Assembly (NCBI GenBank): GCA_964520785.1
Contig: CAZFQG010000133.1
Coordinates: forward strand, 1 to 17,725
Origin: CAZFQG01 sp964520785
GTDB taxonomy: Bacteria; Planctomycetota; Planctomycetia; Pirellulales; Thermoguttaceae
DNA: 17,725 nt
Reading direction: 5' to 3'
A program made the translations under genes and the position numbers. Numbering within the stretch: the first letter of the stretch is position 1; every line of letters starts with the position of its first letter. This document shows positions 1-8,295 of this stretch, piece after piece. The notes under the pieces are model-generated. The model did not search any database and was not told the DNA's origin. It saw only the letters and a program-made list of their open reading frames with translations.

Positions 1-3000
1 CCGGGCCAGGGCGTCCAAAAAGGCGTTCGCCGCGGCGTAGTTCCCCTGTCCGGGCGATCCGAGGACGGACGCGATGGAGGAGAAGAGGACGAAGAAATCG
101 AGGGGCCGGTCCTTGGTCGCCAGGTGAAGATTCCACGCCCCGGCCACTTTTGGCTTCATTACGGTTTCGAAGCGGTCCCACGTCTGCTGGGTAAGAACCC
201 CGTCGTCGAGCACCCCGGCCGCGTGGACGATTCCGCCCAAGGGGGACATCTCGGCGCCGATCTTCGAGAGGAGCCTCTCGACGTCGTCCGGGTTTGACAC
301 GTCGGCGGCCACGGCGAGGACCTTGGCCCCCGATTCCTCGAATTCGGTAATCGCCTCCTTCGCCGCGGCGGACGGTTCGCTCCGCGAGGTGAGCACGAGT
401 TCCCTCGCGCCGTTCTCCACCAGCCATCGGGCCGTCTCCAAACCGAGGGCGCCCAGGCCGCCGGTAACCAGGTACGAGGCGCGGCGGCGGATGGGGAGGG
501 GTGCGTCGTCGGTCCGGTCCTCTCCGAACGGAGGCAGGTGAATGACCACTTTCCCGCGGTGTTTCGCCTTGGCCATCAAACGGAACGCGGCGATGGCGTC
601 GGTCATCGCGAACGATTCCAACGGCAGCGGCGAGAGGGCCCCCGCCTCGAACCGCGCCGTAAGCTCCAGGAGCATGTCCTTGAGCAACCCGGGTGAGTTG
701 TTCTCCTCGATTCCCAGGTCGAAGGCGAAGTAGGCGACGTCCGGCCGCGCCTCGGCCATCTGCTCGTCGGTCCAAATCTTGATCTTGCCGATTTCCACGA
801 ATCGCCCGTTCCGGGTCAGACACGCGAGGCTCTTGGGAATGAACTCGCCGTTGAGGGAGTTGAGAACCACGTCGACACCGCGGCCTTTGGTGTCTTGCAT
901 GATCCGGTCGGAGAAGTCGAGCGTACGCGAATTGTACACGTGTTCGACGCCGAGGGAACGGAGGAAGTCCCATTTCGGTTCGCTCGCGGTGGCGTAAATC
1001 TCGGCTCCGGCCCTTTGGGCGATTTCGACGGCGGCCTGGCCGACGCCGCCCGCCGCCGCGTGGATGAGTACCTTGTCCCCCTTTTTGAGCTTCGCGAGCC
1101 GCTCCAAGCCGTACATCGCGGTCAAAAACGCCAGCGGCACGGTCGCCGCCTCCTCGAAGTTCAGGCACGCCGGCTTGCGCGTCGCCCGGGAGGTCTCCAC
1201 GACGAGGTGGCTGCTCATGCTCTCCAGAGACATGGCGATGACCTCGTCTCCCACGCTGAATTCCGTCGCCCCGGGACCGACCGCCGTCACCGTGCCGGCG
1301 CATTCGAACCCGAAGACAACGTCGGCGGCCGTATGGATGCCGAATTCCTCCTCGTACTGGCGGAGCATTCCCATCGCGCGGAGCACGTCGCGGAAGTTCA
1401 AACCCGACGCCTTCACCTCGACCTCGATTTCGTTCTCGCGCGGCGCGCGGCGCTCGATCGGGACGATCGTCAGTTTGCTGGGCGAACCGAAGTCGGTCAG
1501 GCCCAGCCGGTAAGGCTGATCGGCCGGGACGTCCAGCGTTCCCGACTTCGCTTCGCCGAAGCGGACCAGCCGGATTCCGTAGCGCCGCCCTCCGCGGCAG
1601 GCGATCTGGTCCTCGCGGTCCGGATCCCAGAGTTCCGCGGTAATCTGGCCGATCTCCGCGTCGGCCGGCTCCAGCCCCAGGTCGATCCGCCGGCACTCCA
1701 GCTTCGGTTGCTCCAGGGCGACCACGCGAGCCAGCCCCCAGAGGGCCGCCTGCGCGACCTCGACCGCATCGGTCGGCTCGACCTGGCACGCGCCGCGGGT
1801 GATGATGCAAAGAGGAATCTTCTCTTCCGCCGCGCAAAGCGCCTGGACCAAATGGAGCGCGCCGGAACACAGCGTCTTCTCCGTTTCCATCAGCGAGGCG
1901 GGTTCTTCGTCGGCCGGTTCGGCCGCGTCGAGCCCCCACAGGTAGACCGCGCCGCGGCACCGGGGATATTCCTTGGACAACTGCTCGGAAAGAAGCCGCT
2001 GGAAGTCCTCCGGATCGTCCGGGCGCACCGCGTAGTCTTCGTCCCGACCCTCGAAGGCGTCCCCTTGGGAAATAAGAACGCAGCGCTGCTGGAGTTCCTC
2101 CAATCGTTTCGCCAGACGCGCGCCAAGCCCGCCGGAGTCGGTGAAGATCAGCCAACTGCCCGGGCGGTCGGTTTCTCCCAAGGACGAGGCGCCGTCGCGC
2201 GGTTTGCGCCGCCAGGCCTCCTCATACAGCCAACTGTCCAGCTCTTCCTGGAGGTTCCGCAAGAGCATCTTCCGGTTGACGCGGTGCAGGCGGAGTTTCT
2301 CCACCCGGGCGATCAACACGCCGTCGTCGTCGATGATGTCCAGATCCAAGACGACCATCTTCCGCGTCGGCTTCTTGTCGGAGTTGATCCGCGCACGGCT
2401 CCAGACGGGGCCCTCCGGCCGTGCGAAAAGCCGCACGGATTGGAACGCGACCGGCAGCATGGGATTGCGCGACGCGTCGCGCATCAACAGCGGAGCGACC
2501 GCGTGCAGGGCGGCGTCGAAAAGGGCCGGATGGAACCGGAAATGATCCAATGCGGCGGCGACCGCCTCGTGAGGAATTACCCGGGCGAACGATTCACCCC
2601 GGCCGTTCGTTCCGACTTGCTCCATCGTGCGGAACGTTGGACCGTATTGGATGCCTCTGGCATCGAATTGGGCGTAGATGTCGGCCGGGTCGAGCCGTTC
2701 AGCGCAGCGTACTTCCAACTCGGCGGAATTGAACCCTTCCGCCTCGGCGTCGCCGGGAATGGGAGCTACCTTTCCGGAGGCGTGCAGCGTCCATCCGGAG
2801 CGTCCGGCGCGTGTGTTTCGCTTTTCCTCGCTGAAGCTGAAGACCCGGAAGGTCAACGCCTCGGAATCCTTCTCGGCGCCGGGCGAGAGGACCAGTTGGA
2901 CGGCCGTGTTCCCCTCGGCCGGCAGGAACATTGCCTGCTGCAGGAAGACGTCGCGGATTTCAATCCGGTCGGTTCCGAACACGTTCGCGCCGGCCTCCAG

Positions 3001-5835
3001 GGCCATTTCCAGATAGCCGGTGGCCGGAAAGACGGACGAATCGTAGATCTGGTGATCTTGCAGGAAGTGGGGCGATTTTGCGCCGAGCGAATGGGAAAAG
3101 ACGATTTCATCGCCGGCCGTTTCGAATTTCCGGCCCGTCATGGGCAGCGCGGCGGCCGATGGCACCGCCCTGCCGGTGACCGCCTTCGCCCCGATGTCGG
3201 TCCGTTCGGGAACCCAATAGCGCTCGCGCTGGAACGGGTAATTCGGCAGGACGACCTTGCGGCGTTGGTAGTCGGCGTCAAAGCCGCGCCAGTCGACTTT
3301 CACTCCGTGCGCAAAGGCGTCGCCGAGTGCGCCAAGGAGCATTTCCCAGTCGTCGCGGCCCTGGCGCAGGCTCGACAGCCACGCCACGTCTCTCGCACCG
3401 GGACACGCCCGCCCCATTCCGGTGAGGATCGGCTTGGGGCCGATCTCGAGGAACAGCTCGAACTTCTTCTCCAGCAGGGAGGCCATCGAATCGGTGAAGC
3501 GGACCGCCTCCATGATGTGGCGGAGCCAGTAGTCGGGCGTCTGCATCTCCCCTACGTTGAACTTGCCGGTCACGTTGGAGACCAACTCGAAGCGCGGTTT
3601 GCCGAATGCGATTTTGCCCAGCGCCGCCGCGTAGTCGTCGAGCATCGGCCGCATCAGGGGGGAGTGGAACGCGTGGGAGACGCTCAGCCGGGTCGCCTTG
3701 ACCCCTTCCCTGGCGAACTTCGCGGCGATTTCCTCCACGGCCGTCTCGCGGCCCGAGATGACCACCTGGCCCGGGCCGTTGATCGCGGCGATGGAGACCG
3801 CCTCCTCGTATCCGGCGATCGCCTCGCGAACCCGGCCCTCCTCCGTGAAGACCGCGGCCATGGCGCCCTCGCGAGGCAACTCCTGCATCAGTCGCGCACG
3901 GGTGGCCATGAGGGTGAGCCCTTCCTCGAGCGTGAAAATGCCCGCCTGGGTCGCGGCGACGTATTCACCCACGCTGTGCCCCATGGCGGCGGCCGGGGCG
4001 ATGCCCCACGATTGCCACAACCGGGCCAGCGCGTATTCCAGCGCGAACAGGCAGGGTTGGGTGTAGGCGGTCTGATCGATCGGCGAGGACGCGCCGTCTT
4101 CGGGAAAAAGGACCGACAAAAGGGGTTCTTCCAGATGCGCGCGGAGAATCTCGTCGCACGTTTCGAGGGTCTCGCGGAAAGAGGGCTGGGTCTGGTACAG
4201 AGTCCGGCCCATTCCGGCGTACTGTGATCCTTGTCCGGTAAAGAGAAACGCGACCTTGGGAGGTGTCCGCGGAGCCGGTTCGAGCGAACCCCCGTCTTCG
4301 CGGAGCCGTTTCGCGGCCGCGCCGAGTTCCCGCGCCAACGCTCCAGTCGTCTCCGCCGCGACGGCCGCGCGGTAGGCGAACTTCGTCCGGCCCACGTTCA
4401 TCGTAAAACAAGCGTCGGCAAGCGGAACCTCCGGGTTCGCCTTCAGGTGGGTGGACGTCCTCTCGACCAGTTCCGCCAGTGCGCGCGGCGTCTTCGCCGT
4501 GATCACCATCAAGTGCCGCGACCGTTCGATCTCATTGACCGCCGGCGCCGCCGCCGGCGCTTCTCCCATTACGACATGGCAGTTCGTGCCGCCGAATCCG
4601 TATCCGCTGACGCCGGCCAGACGCGGCCGGTCGCCGATCTCCCAGGAAATACCCGACTTGGCGACTTCGATCGGGGTTCCTTCCAGGCGGATGTAGGGAT
4701 TGATCTCGTTGAAGTGGAGGTTCTCCGGAATGAACCCGTTCTTCAACGCCAGCGCGGTCTTGATGATGCTGGCGGCGCCCGCCGCCGTTTCAGTGTGGCC
4801 CACGTTGGTCTTCACCGAGGTGAGCCAGCACTTCTGATCGTCTTCGCGGTCCTCCATGAGTACCCGGACCATCGCCTGGACCTCGATCGGGTCGCCAAGC
4901 GACGTGCCGGTGCCGTGCGCCTCGACCATGCTGATCTCGGCCGGCCGGACCCCGGCCGCGAGGAGCGCCTTGCGGATGCAGTCCTGCTGGGAGGGACCGT
5001 TCGGAGCCGTCAGCCCGTTGGAAAGACCGTCTTGATTCACCGCCGTGCCGCGGATCACGGCCAAGATCGGATCGCCGTCGCGCACGGCGTCTTGCAGCCG
5101 CTTCAACAGAACCAATCCCACCCCTTCCCCTCGGCCGTATCCGTCCGCCTTCGCGTCAAACGTCTTGCAGCGTCCGTCGGCGGCCATCATCATGGCCTGC
5201 GAAAACGTGATCGTCCCTTCCGGCGTGAGAATCAAGTTGACACCGCCCGCCAGGCAAAGGTCCGATTCGCCCCGCAGGAGGCTCTGACAGGCCAGGTGGA
5301 GCGAAACCAAAGACGACGAGCAGGCCGTGTCGAGGGCGATGCTCGGACCGCGGAGGTTGAACACGTAGGAAATGCGATTGGCGGCGATGCTCGGGCAGGT
5401 TCCGGTGGCGCTGTAAGCGGTCAGATCGTACAGGTCGCGGTAAAGCAGCCGCGTGTAGTCGCAATTGCTGATCCCCACGAAGACCCCGGTGTTGCTCCCG
5501 GCGACATCCTCCGAAGCGATTCCGGCGTTCTCGAAGGCTTCCCAGGCCGTCTCGATGAGAAGACGCTGCTGAGGGTCCATCAGAGCCGCCTCGCGGCCGC
5601 TGATTCCAAAAAACGTGGGATCGAACCGGTCGACGTTCGGGATGAATCCGCCGCAACGCGTGACCATCTTCGTCGGCGTGGCCGGTTGCGGATCGTAATA
5701 GGCGTCGACATCCCAGCGTTCCGGCGGGACTTCCGAGATAATGTCGACCCCGTCAAAGAGTATCTGCCAGAATTCATCCGGAGTCGTCGCGCCGGGAAAA
5801 CGACAGCCGGCACTGAGAATAGCGATGGGTTCCAC
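1..5835 (-). CDS. Type I polyketide synthase, KS-AT-DH-ER-KR, C-terminus cut by window edge
   Basis: This multidomain enzyme extends an ACP-bound acyl chain with malonyl units and reduces them. The 1945 visible codons run off the left edge. Seen in the translation: KS about residues 1-425 with Cys172 (DTACSSS), His307 (EAHGTGT) and His347 (NVGHTE). The AT lies about 530-840 with Ser621 (GHSVGE) and the HAFH motif at 721-724, which in this family indicates malonyl-CoA. DH lies about 900-1190 with His928 and Asp1107 (HPALFDAALH). A non-catalytic KR-like linker follows, then ER about 1440-1765 with a nucleotide-binding GGVGQ at 1596. KR starts near 1785 with TGGLGALG, an LDD motif at 1876-1878 (B-type), and Ser1920/Tyr1933. 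An internal ACP would normally follow the KR, but that part is outside the window. The GTG start is chosen because AAGAAGG lies 7 nt upstream and the KS consensus begins at once (MEPIAILSAGCRFPG). The discrete ACP gene lies 168 nt upstream. The product is unknown. Confidence 0.96.
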   Translation of the reverse strand, partial: MEPIAILSAGCRFPGATTPDEFWQILFDGVDIISEVPPERWDVDAYYDPQPATPTKMVTRCGGFIPNVDRFDPTFFGISGREAALMDPQQRLLIETAWEAFENAGIASEDVAGSNTGVFVGISNCDYTRLLYRDLYDLTAYSATGTCPSIAANRISYVFNLRGPSIALDTACSSSLVSLHLACQSLLRGESDLCLAGGVNLILTPEGTITFSQAMMMAADGRCKTFDAKADGYGRGEGVGLVLLKRLQDAVRDGDPILAVIRGTAVNQDGLSNGLTAPNGPSQQDCIRKALLAAGVRPAEISMVEAHGTGTSLGDPIEVQAMVRVLMEDREDDQKCWLTSVKTNVGHTETAAGAASIIKTALALKNGFIPENLHFNEINPYIRLEGTPIEVAKSGISWEIGDRPRLAGVSGYGFGGTNCHVVMGEAPAAAPAVNEIERSRHLMVITAKTPRALAELVERTSTHLKANPEVPLADACFTMNVGRTKFAYRAAVAAETTGALARELGAAAKRLREDGGSLEPAPRTPPKVAFLFTGQGSQYAGMGRTLYQTQPSFRETLETCDEILRAHLEEPLLSVLFPEDGASSPIDQTAYTQPCLFALEYALARLWQSWGIAPAAAMGHSVGEYVAATQAGIFTLEEGLTLMATRARLMQELPREGAMAAVFTEEGRVREAIAGYEEAVSIAAINGPGQVVISGRETAVEEIAAKFAREGVKATRLSVSHAFHSPLMRPMLDDYAAALGKIAFGKPRFELVSNVTGKFNVGEMQTPDYWLRHIMEAVRFTDSMASLLEKKFELFLEIGPKPILTGMGRACPGARDVAWLSSLRQGRDDWEMLLGALGDAFAHGVKVDWRGFDADYQRRKVVLPNYPFQRERYWVPERTDIGAKAVTGRAVPSAAALPMTGRKFETAGDEIVFSHSLGAKSPHFLQDHQIYDSSVFPATGYLEMALEAGANVFGTDRIEIRDVFLQQAMFLPAEGNTAVQLVLSPGAEKDSEALTFRVFSFSEEKRNTRAGRSGWTLHASGKVAPIPGDAEAEGFNSAELEVRCAERLDPADIYAQFDARGIQYGPTFRTMEQVGTNGRGESFARVIPHEAVAAALDHFRFHPALFDAALHAVAPLLMRDASRNPMLPVAFQSVRLFARPEGPVWSRARINSDKKPTRKMVVLDLDIIDDDGVLIARVEKLRLHRVNRKMLLRNLQEELDSWLYEEAWRRKPRDGASSLGETDRPGSWLIFTDSGGLGARLAKRLEELQQRCVLISQGDAFEGRDEDYAVRPDDPEDFQRLLSEQLSKEYPRCRGAVYLWGLDAAEPADEEPASLMETEKTLCSGALHLVQALCAAEEKIPLCIITRGACQVEPTDAVEVAQAALWGLARVVALEQPKLECRRIDLGLEPADAEIGQITAELWDPDREDQIACRGGRRYGIRLVRFGEAKSGTLDVPADQPYRLGLTDFGSPSKLTIVPIERRAPRENEIEVEVKASGLNFRDVLRAMGMLRQYEEEFGIHTAADVVFGFECAGTVTAVGPGATEFSVGDEVIAMSLESMSSHLVVETSRATRKPACLNFEEAATVPLAFLTAMYGLERLAKLKKGDKVLIHAAAGGVGQAAVEIAQRAGAEIYATASEPKWDFLRSLGVEHVYNSRTLDFSDRIMQDTKGRGVDVVLNSLNGEFIPKSLACLTRNGRFVEIGKIKIWTDEQMAEARPDVAYFAFDLGIEENNSPGLLKDMLLELTARFEAGALSPLPLESFAMTDAIAAFRLMAKAKHRGKVVIHLPPFGEDRTDDAPLPIRRRASYLVTGGLGALGLETARWLVENGARELVLTSRSEPSAAAKEAITEFEESGAKVLAVAADVSNPDDVERLLSKIGAEMSPLGGIVHAAGVLDDGVLTQQTWDRFETVMKPKVAGAWNLHLATKDRPLDFFVLFSSIASVLGSPGQGNYAAANAFLDALAR

Positions 5836-5842
5836 GAAAAAA

Positions 5843-5849
5843 CCTTCTT
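5843..5849 (-). promoter_or_regulatory. Ribosome binding site fixing the GTG start of the polyketide synthase
   Basis: On the minus strand AAGAAGG lies 7 nt before the GTG at 5835. No ATG in this frame lies between this site and the conserved ketosynthase N-terminus, so the site supports a GTG start. Confidence 0.6.
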
Positions 5850-5941
5850 GTCTTATGCTGGCGTGAGAGATCGGTGGTTTTGGGTAGGTAGGATTCTGGT
5901 GGGAATTCCGGCGATGCGAAGTCCAGCCGACGCGACGGCAC

Positions 5942-5960
5942 CCGAGATTTGCGCTCTCGG
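5942..5960 (-). repeat. Short stem-loop between the ACP and PKS genes
   Basis: CCGAGA at 5942-5947 pairs perfectly with TCTCGG at 5955-5960 around a 7-nt loop. It sits in the 168-base gap between the ACP stop and the PKS start. No T tract follows on either strand, so it does not look like an intrinsic terminator. It could pause transcription or affect mRNA stability, which would favour more ACP than PKS, but that is inference and a 6-bp stem can occur by chance. Confidence 0.3.
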
Positions 5961-6003
5961 TTGGAAGACTTCCGGAATGGTCCGGTCACCCTCACGAAGC
6001 GGA

Positions 6004-6279
6004 TCAGCCGGCCAGGCTTCTTTCCGCGAGATGAACCGACAGTTGCTCGATCGTCGGATAGTCGTAAATCGCCATCGGGTCGATCCTGGCGCCAAGCCAT
6101 TGCTGAAGATCACCGGTCATCCCGACGGCGGTCATCGAATCGAGCGCCAACTGGTCGAACGGGGCGGTCACGTCGATCGAATCGGCATCGATCTGCAACT
6201 CCTCGGCCAAATAAGTAACGATGTAGTTTTGGACCTCCTCCGGGGTGCGACCCCGAGGGGAATTACCATTGGTATCCAT
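6004..6279 (-). CDS. Discrete acyl carrier protein of the polyketide synthase
   Basis: This is a 91-residue phosphopantetheine-binding carrier protein of the polyketide/non-ribosomal type. It would hold an acyl chain as a thioester after a phosphopantetheinyl transferase modifies Ser48 in the LALDSMTAV motif (residues 44-52). Helix-IV hallmarks of PKS carriers, YDYPTIEQLSVHL, follow at about 72-84. The ATG has an AGGA 7 nt upstream. The gene lies directly upstream of the PKS on the same strand, and a promoter-like sequence precedes it, so co-transcription is likely. It may load a starter acyl unit onto the ketosynthase, or serve as the in-trans carrier if the PKS has no internal ACP. The visible part of the PKS cannot decide this. 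The first 12 residues are a polar extension not needed for the fold. Confidence 0.93.
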   Translation of the reverse strand: MDTNGNSPRGRTPEEVQNYIVTYLAEELQIDADSIDVTAPFDQLALDSMTAVGMTGDLQQWLGARIDPMAIYDYPTIEQLSVHLAERSLAG

Positions 6280-6623
6280 AAGTCTTATCCTGTTCGATCC
6301 ACGCCGATTTGGCCAAGCCGCAAACTGATGCTAAAAATAAAATAATCATTTGACAAAGCCGTCCGTTCCATTCGAGTCGGTCCATCCGGTTTCCATTATC
6401 GGCTCCGAGGAAATCCTGGCATACCCCAACCGCCTTTCCCAGACGGACTTCGGGCAGTATTATATGGGTTTTTCGGACAAGTTTGACCGGAGGGGTCGTT
6501 CAAAGTCGCTTTCTTGACGTTTCGCCTGATAACGGAACCCCCGCGTTCGGGTGCCAGACAGGGGGATGGCGAGTTTTTCGAGTTTATTCAGACCGCGCGA
6601 ACCAACTACGCGAAATCGCTTTT
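6280..6623. other. Divergent intergenic region between ACP-PKS and hisH
   Basis: These 344 bases separate two divergent genes. They hold the leftward promoter at 6328-6356. For rightward hisH I see only a -10-like TATTAT at 6458-6463, with TTTCCC in the -35 position, which is a weak match. I see no convincing small gene, riboswitch or terminator here. Confidence 0.5.
6328..6356 (-). promoter_or_regulatory. Sigma70-like promoter for the ACP-PKS transcription unit
   Basis: On the minus strand TTGTCA (6351-6356) and TAGCAT (6328-6333) are separated by exactly 17 nt. The spacer is strikingly A/T-rich in an otherwise GC-rich region. The predicted transcription start near 6321 leaves a leader of about 40 nt before the ACP ATG at 6279. 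It is a sequence match only. Confidence 0.55.
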
Positions 6624-7229
6624 ATGATCGTCATTGTCGACTACGGAATGGGCAATCTGAGGAGTGTGCAGAAGGCTTTCGAGCATGTCGGAAGCCGGGC
6701 ACGCGTCTCAAGCGACCCCAAAGAAATATCAGAAGCAGACAAAATTGTTTTGCCTGGAGTGGGCGCTTTCGAGGACGCGATCGCCGAACTCAAGGCTCAG
6801 GACCTCGTCGAAGTGGTTCGAGATGGAATCGGTCGTGGCAAGCCTTTTCTAGGCATCTGCCTGGGTTTGCAGATGCTCTTCGACGTCAGTTACGAAAACG
6901 GCGAACATCGAGGCCTCGGAATCATTCCCGGCAAAGTAGTGCGATTTGACCCGCCACCGGAGTACTCGGTACCCCATATGGGGTGGAATCAACTCCTGAT
7001 CCGCAATCGCCCCCCGATTTTGGAAGGAATCGAGGAGGGGGACCAGTTCTACTTCGTCCATTCTTACTATGTTGTCCCGGACGATCCCCAGGTCATCGCG
7101 ACGGAAACGGACTATCCGGAACGATTCTGTTCGATGGTCTGGAAGGACAACCTCTTCGCCACGCAGTTCCATCCCGAGAAGAGCCAGGCCAAGGGGTTGC
7201 GGATGCTGAGGAATTTCGCCGCGCTTTAG
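6624..7229 (+). CDS. hisH: Imidazole glycerol phosphate synthase, glutamine amidotransferase subunit HisH
   Basis: HisH hydrolyses glutamine and channels ammonia to HisF, which converts PRFAR to imidazole glycerol phosphate and AICAR in histidine synthesis. The 201-residue protein has the class I amidotransferase triad: Cys79 in GICLGLQML, His183 and Glu185 in FHPEKS. The family N-terminus IVDYGMGNL and the PHMGWN motif are also present. Its length is normal for HisH. An in-frame TTG at 6483 would add 47 residues with no family similarity, so I place the start at the ATG at 6624. No clear Shine-Dalgarno sequence precedes it. No hisF, hisA or other his gene is in the window, so it is either transcribed alone or the pathway genes are scattered. 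Confidence 0.96.
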   Translation: MIVIVDYGMGNLRSVQKAFEHVGSRARVSSDPKEISEADKIVLPGVGAFEDAIAELKAQDLVEVVRDGIGRGKPFLGICLGLQMLFDVSYENGEHRGLGIIPGKVVRFDPPPEYSVPHMGWNQLLIRNRPPILEGIEEGDQFYFVHSYYVVPDDPQVIATETDYPERFCSMVWKDNLFATQFHPEKSQAKGLRMLRNFAAL

Positions 7230-7495
7230 TCGTTCGTCCGCTCACCCGCGGCAACCCGAGAAATCCTCCCCCAAAGCCTTCCCGGCCTCCCAACCCTCCT
7301 GATTCTCGCGCTTTTGCACGGAATACCATGGCCGGCACCGGCGCTTTCTTCCGGGGGTTCTCGCGCCAAAGCAACGAGTCTACTATCAACCGACTTTCCT
7401 AAACTTTGGTCCAGAAAGGGCCGATCAAGGGACCATACACCTGAATTATTCCCACTCACGTCGCGGTTTTTGGTCACCGACCGGGAGAAATACCC

Positions 7496-8014
7496 ATGAA
7501 GTTCCGTACATCCTTACCACTTGCACTGGCATTCGTCGCCGCGTTTGGTTTGGTCATTCCGATCCAAACGTTCGCCGCCCCGCAAGGAACGGTCGTTCAA
7601 ATTGACGACGTCAAACTGCACAAGAATGGAAGCTTGTACGGCGTCGTTCTCACGTCCGAATTGCAGCCGGCGGTCGATAAGGCGGTCATGATTCAGAGGG
7701 GCAAGGAAGTCCTCGCCACCACCAAGACCAACGAAAGCGGCGGTTTTGGGTTCGCGGGCCTGAATTCCGGCGTCTATCAATTGGTCGGTCCGGAAGGTCA
7801 ACGGACGGTTCGCGTCTGGACGGAGAAGGCGGCCCCTCCATCGGCCGCTCCCCAAGCCGTGCTCGTTAACGATACGGTTCGCGCGCAGTACGGGATGCAA
7901 CGCCTGAAGGTTTTCCTGTCGAACCCGTTCGTGATCGCGGCGATCATCGCGACGGCGGTCGCGATTCCGGTCGCGATCCACAACTCCGGTTCGAGCACTC
8001 CGGCAAGCCCGTAA
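7496..8014 (+). CDS. Small exported protein with carboxypeptidase-regulatory-like domain and C-terminal membrane anchor
   Basis: The 172-residue product has three visible parts. A signal peptide spans residues 1-27, with likely cleavage after TFA. A beta-rich segment at about 40-95 follows, with the pattern of a carboxypeptidase regulatory-like (transthyretin-fold) domain, including TTKTNESGGFGFAGL and GVYQLVGP. A hydrophobic helix at about 143-161 (NPFVIAAIIATAVAIPVAI) comes before a short polar tail ending TPASP. The ATG has GGAG 8 nt upstream. I recall similar small proteins, with the RVWTEKAAPPSA-type segment and an anchored tail, from planctomycetes. That is memory, not a search. The function is unknown; it probably sits at the membrane facing the periplasm. 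It is likely a single-gene unit, since a candidate terminator lies downstream and the next gene is convergent. Confidence 0.85.
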   Translation: MKFRTSLPLALAFVAAFGLVIPIQTFAAPQGTVVQIDDVKLHKNGSLYGVVLTSELQPAVDKAVMIQRGKEVLATTKTNESGGFGFAGLNSGVYQLVGPEGQRTVRVWTEKAAPPSAAPQAVLVNDTVRAQYGMQRLKVFLSNPFVIAAIIATAVAIPVAIHNSGSSTPASP

Positions 8015-8157
8015 CCGCACGCCCCGCCTCCCATCTAGCGGCGTTCCCCAAGTCGCCGGTGGTATCGAAGCGAACCGTGCCATCCGGAATCGCATATCCC
8101 GCGCAATAAAACATCGCGCAATTCGCGTGACGAAACGCGAGTCAAGAGAGCATCCCG

Positions 8158-8194
8158 CCGGCGACCGGCCGCAATCCGATCGCCGGTTTTCTTT
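8158..8194 (+). terminator. Candidate intrinsic terminator after the small exported protein
   Basis: CCGGCGA (8158-8164) pairs perfectly with TCGCCGG (8180-8186) around a 15-nt loop and is followed at once by TTTTCTTT. It lies about 145 nt past the stop codon of the 7496-8014 gene, on the same strand. The long loop lowers confidence. Confidence 0.5.
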
Positions 8195-8223
8195 GCGCAG
8201 AATCTGGCGAGTGGAAGCCGCGC

Positions 8224-8277
8224 GTCCCGTCCGGAGGGTGGTGCGTCCGATACCCGGGAACTCCGGCCGGACGGGAC
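8224..8277. repeat. Perfect 11-bp inverted repeat between convergent genes
   Basis: GTCCCGTCCGG (8224-8234) and CCGGACGGGAC (8267-8277) are perfect reverse complements 32 nt apart. They lie just beyond the stop of the superoxide dismutase gene. No T tract follows on the minus side, so it is not a classic terminator, but the stem could protect or stop the leftward transcript. Confidence 0.5.
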
Positions 8278-8295
8278 CGTGCGGCGCAGGTTCCC

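Noticed and set aside
895..4227. Very long rightward open frame (1110 codons), and another at 4231-6345 (704 codons)
   Set aside because: Both lie antisense to the PKS and ACP, whose leftward frame shows unbroken KS, AT, DH, ER and KR motifs. The plus-strand translations are rich in Arg, Gly and Asp with no family motif, as expected of GC-rich shadows.
6483..6623. Upstream TTG start extending HisH by 47 residues
   Set aside because: HisH proteins begin at the IVDYGMGNL segment. The extension has no family similarity and 6624 ATG gives the normal length.
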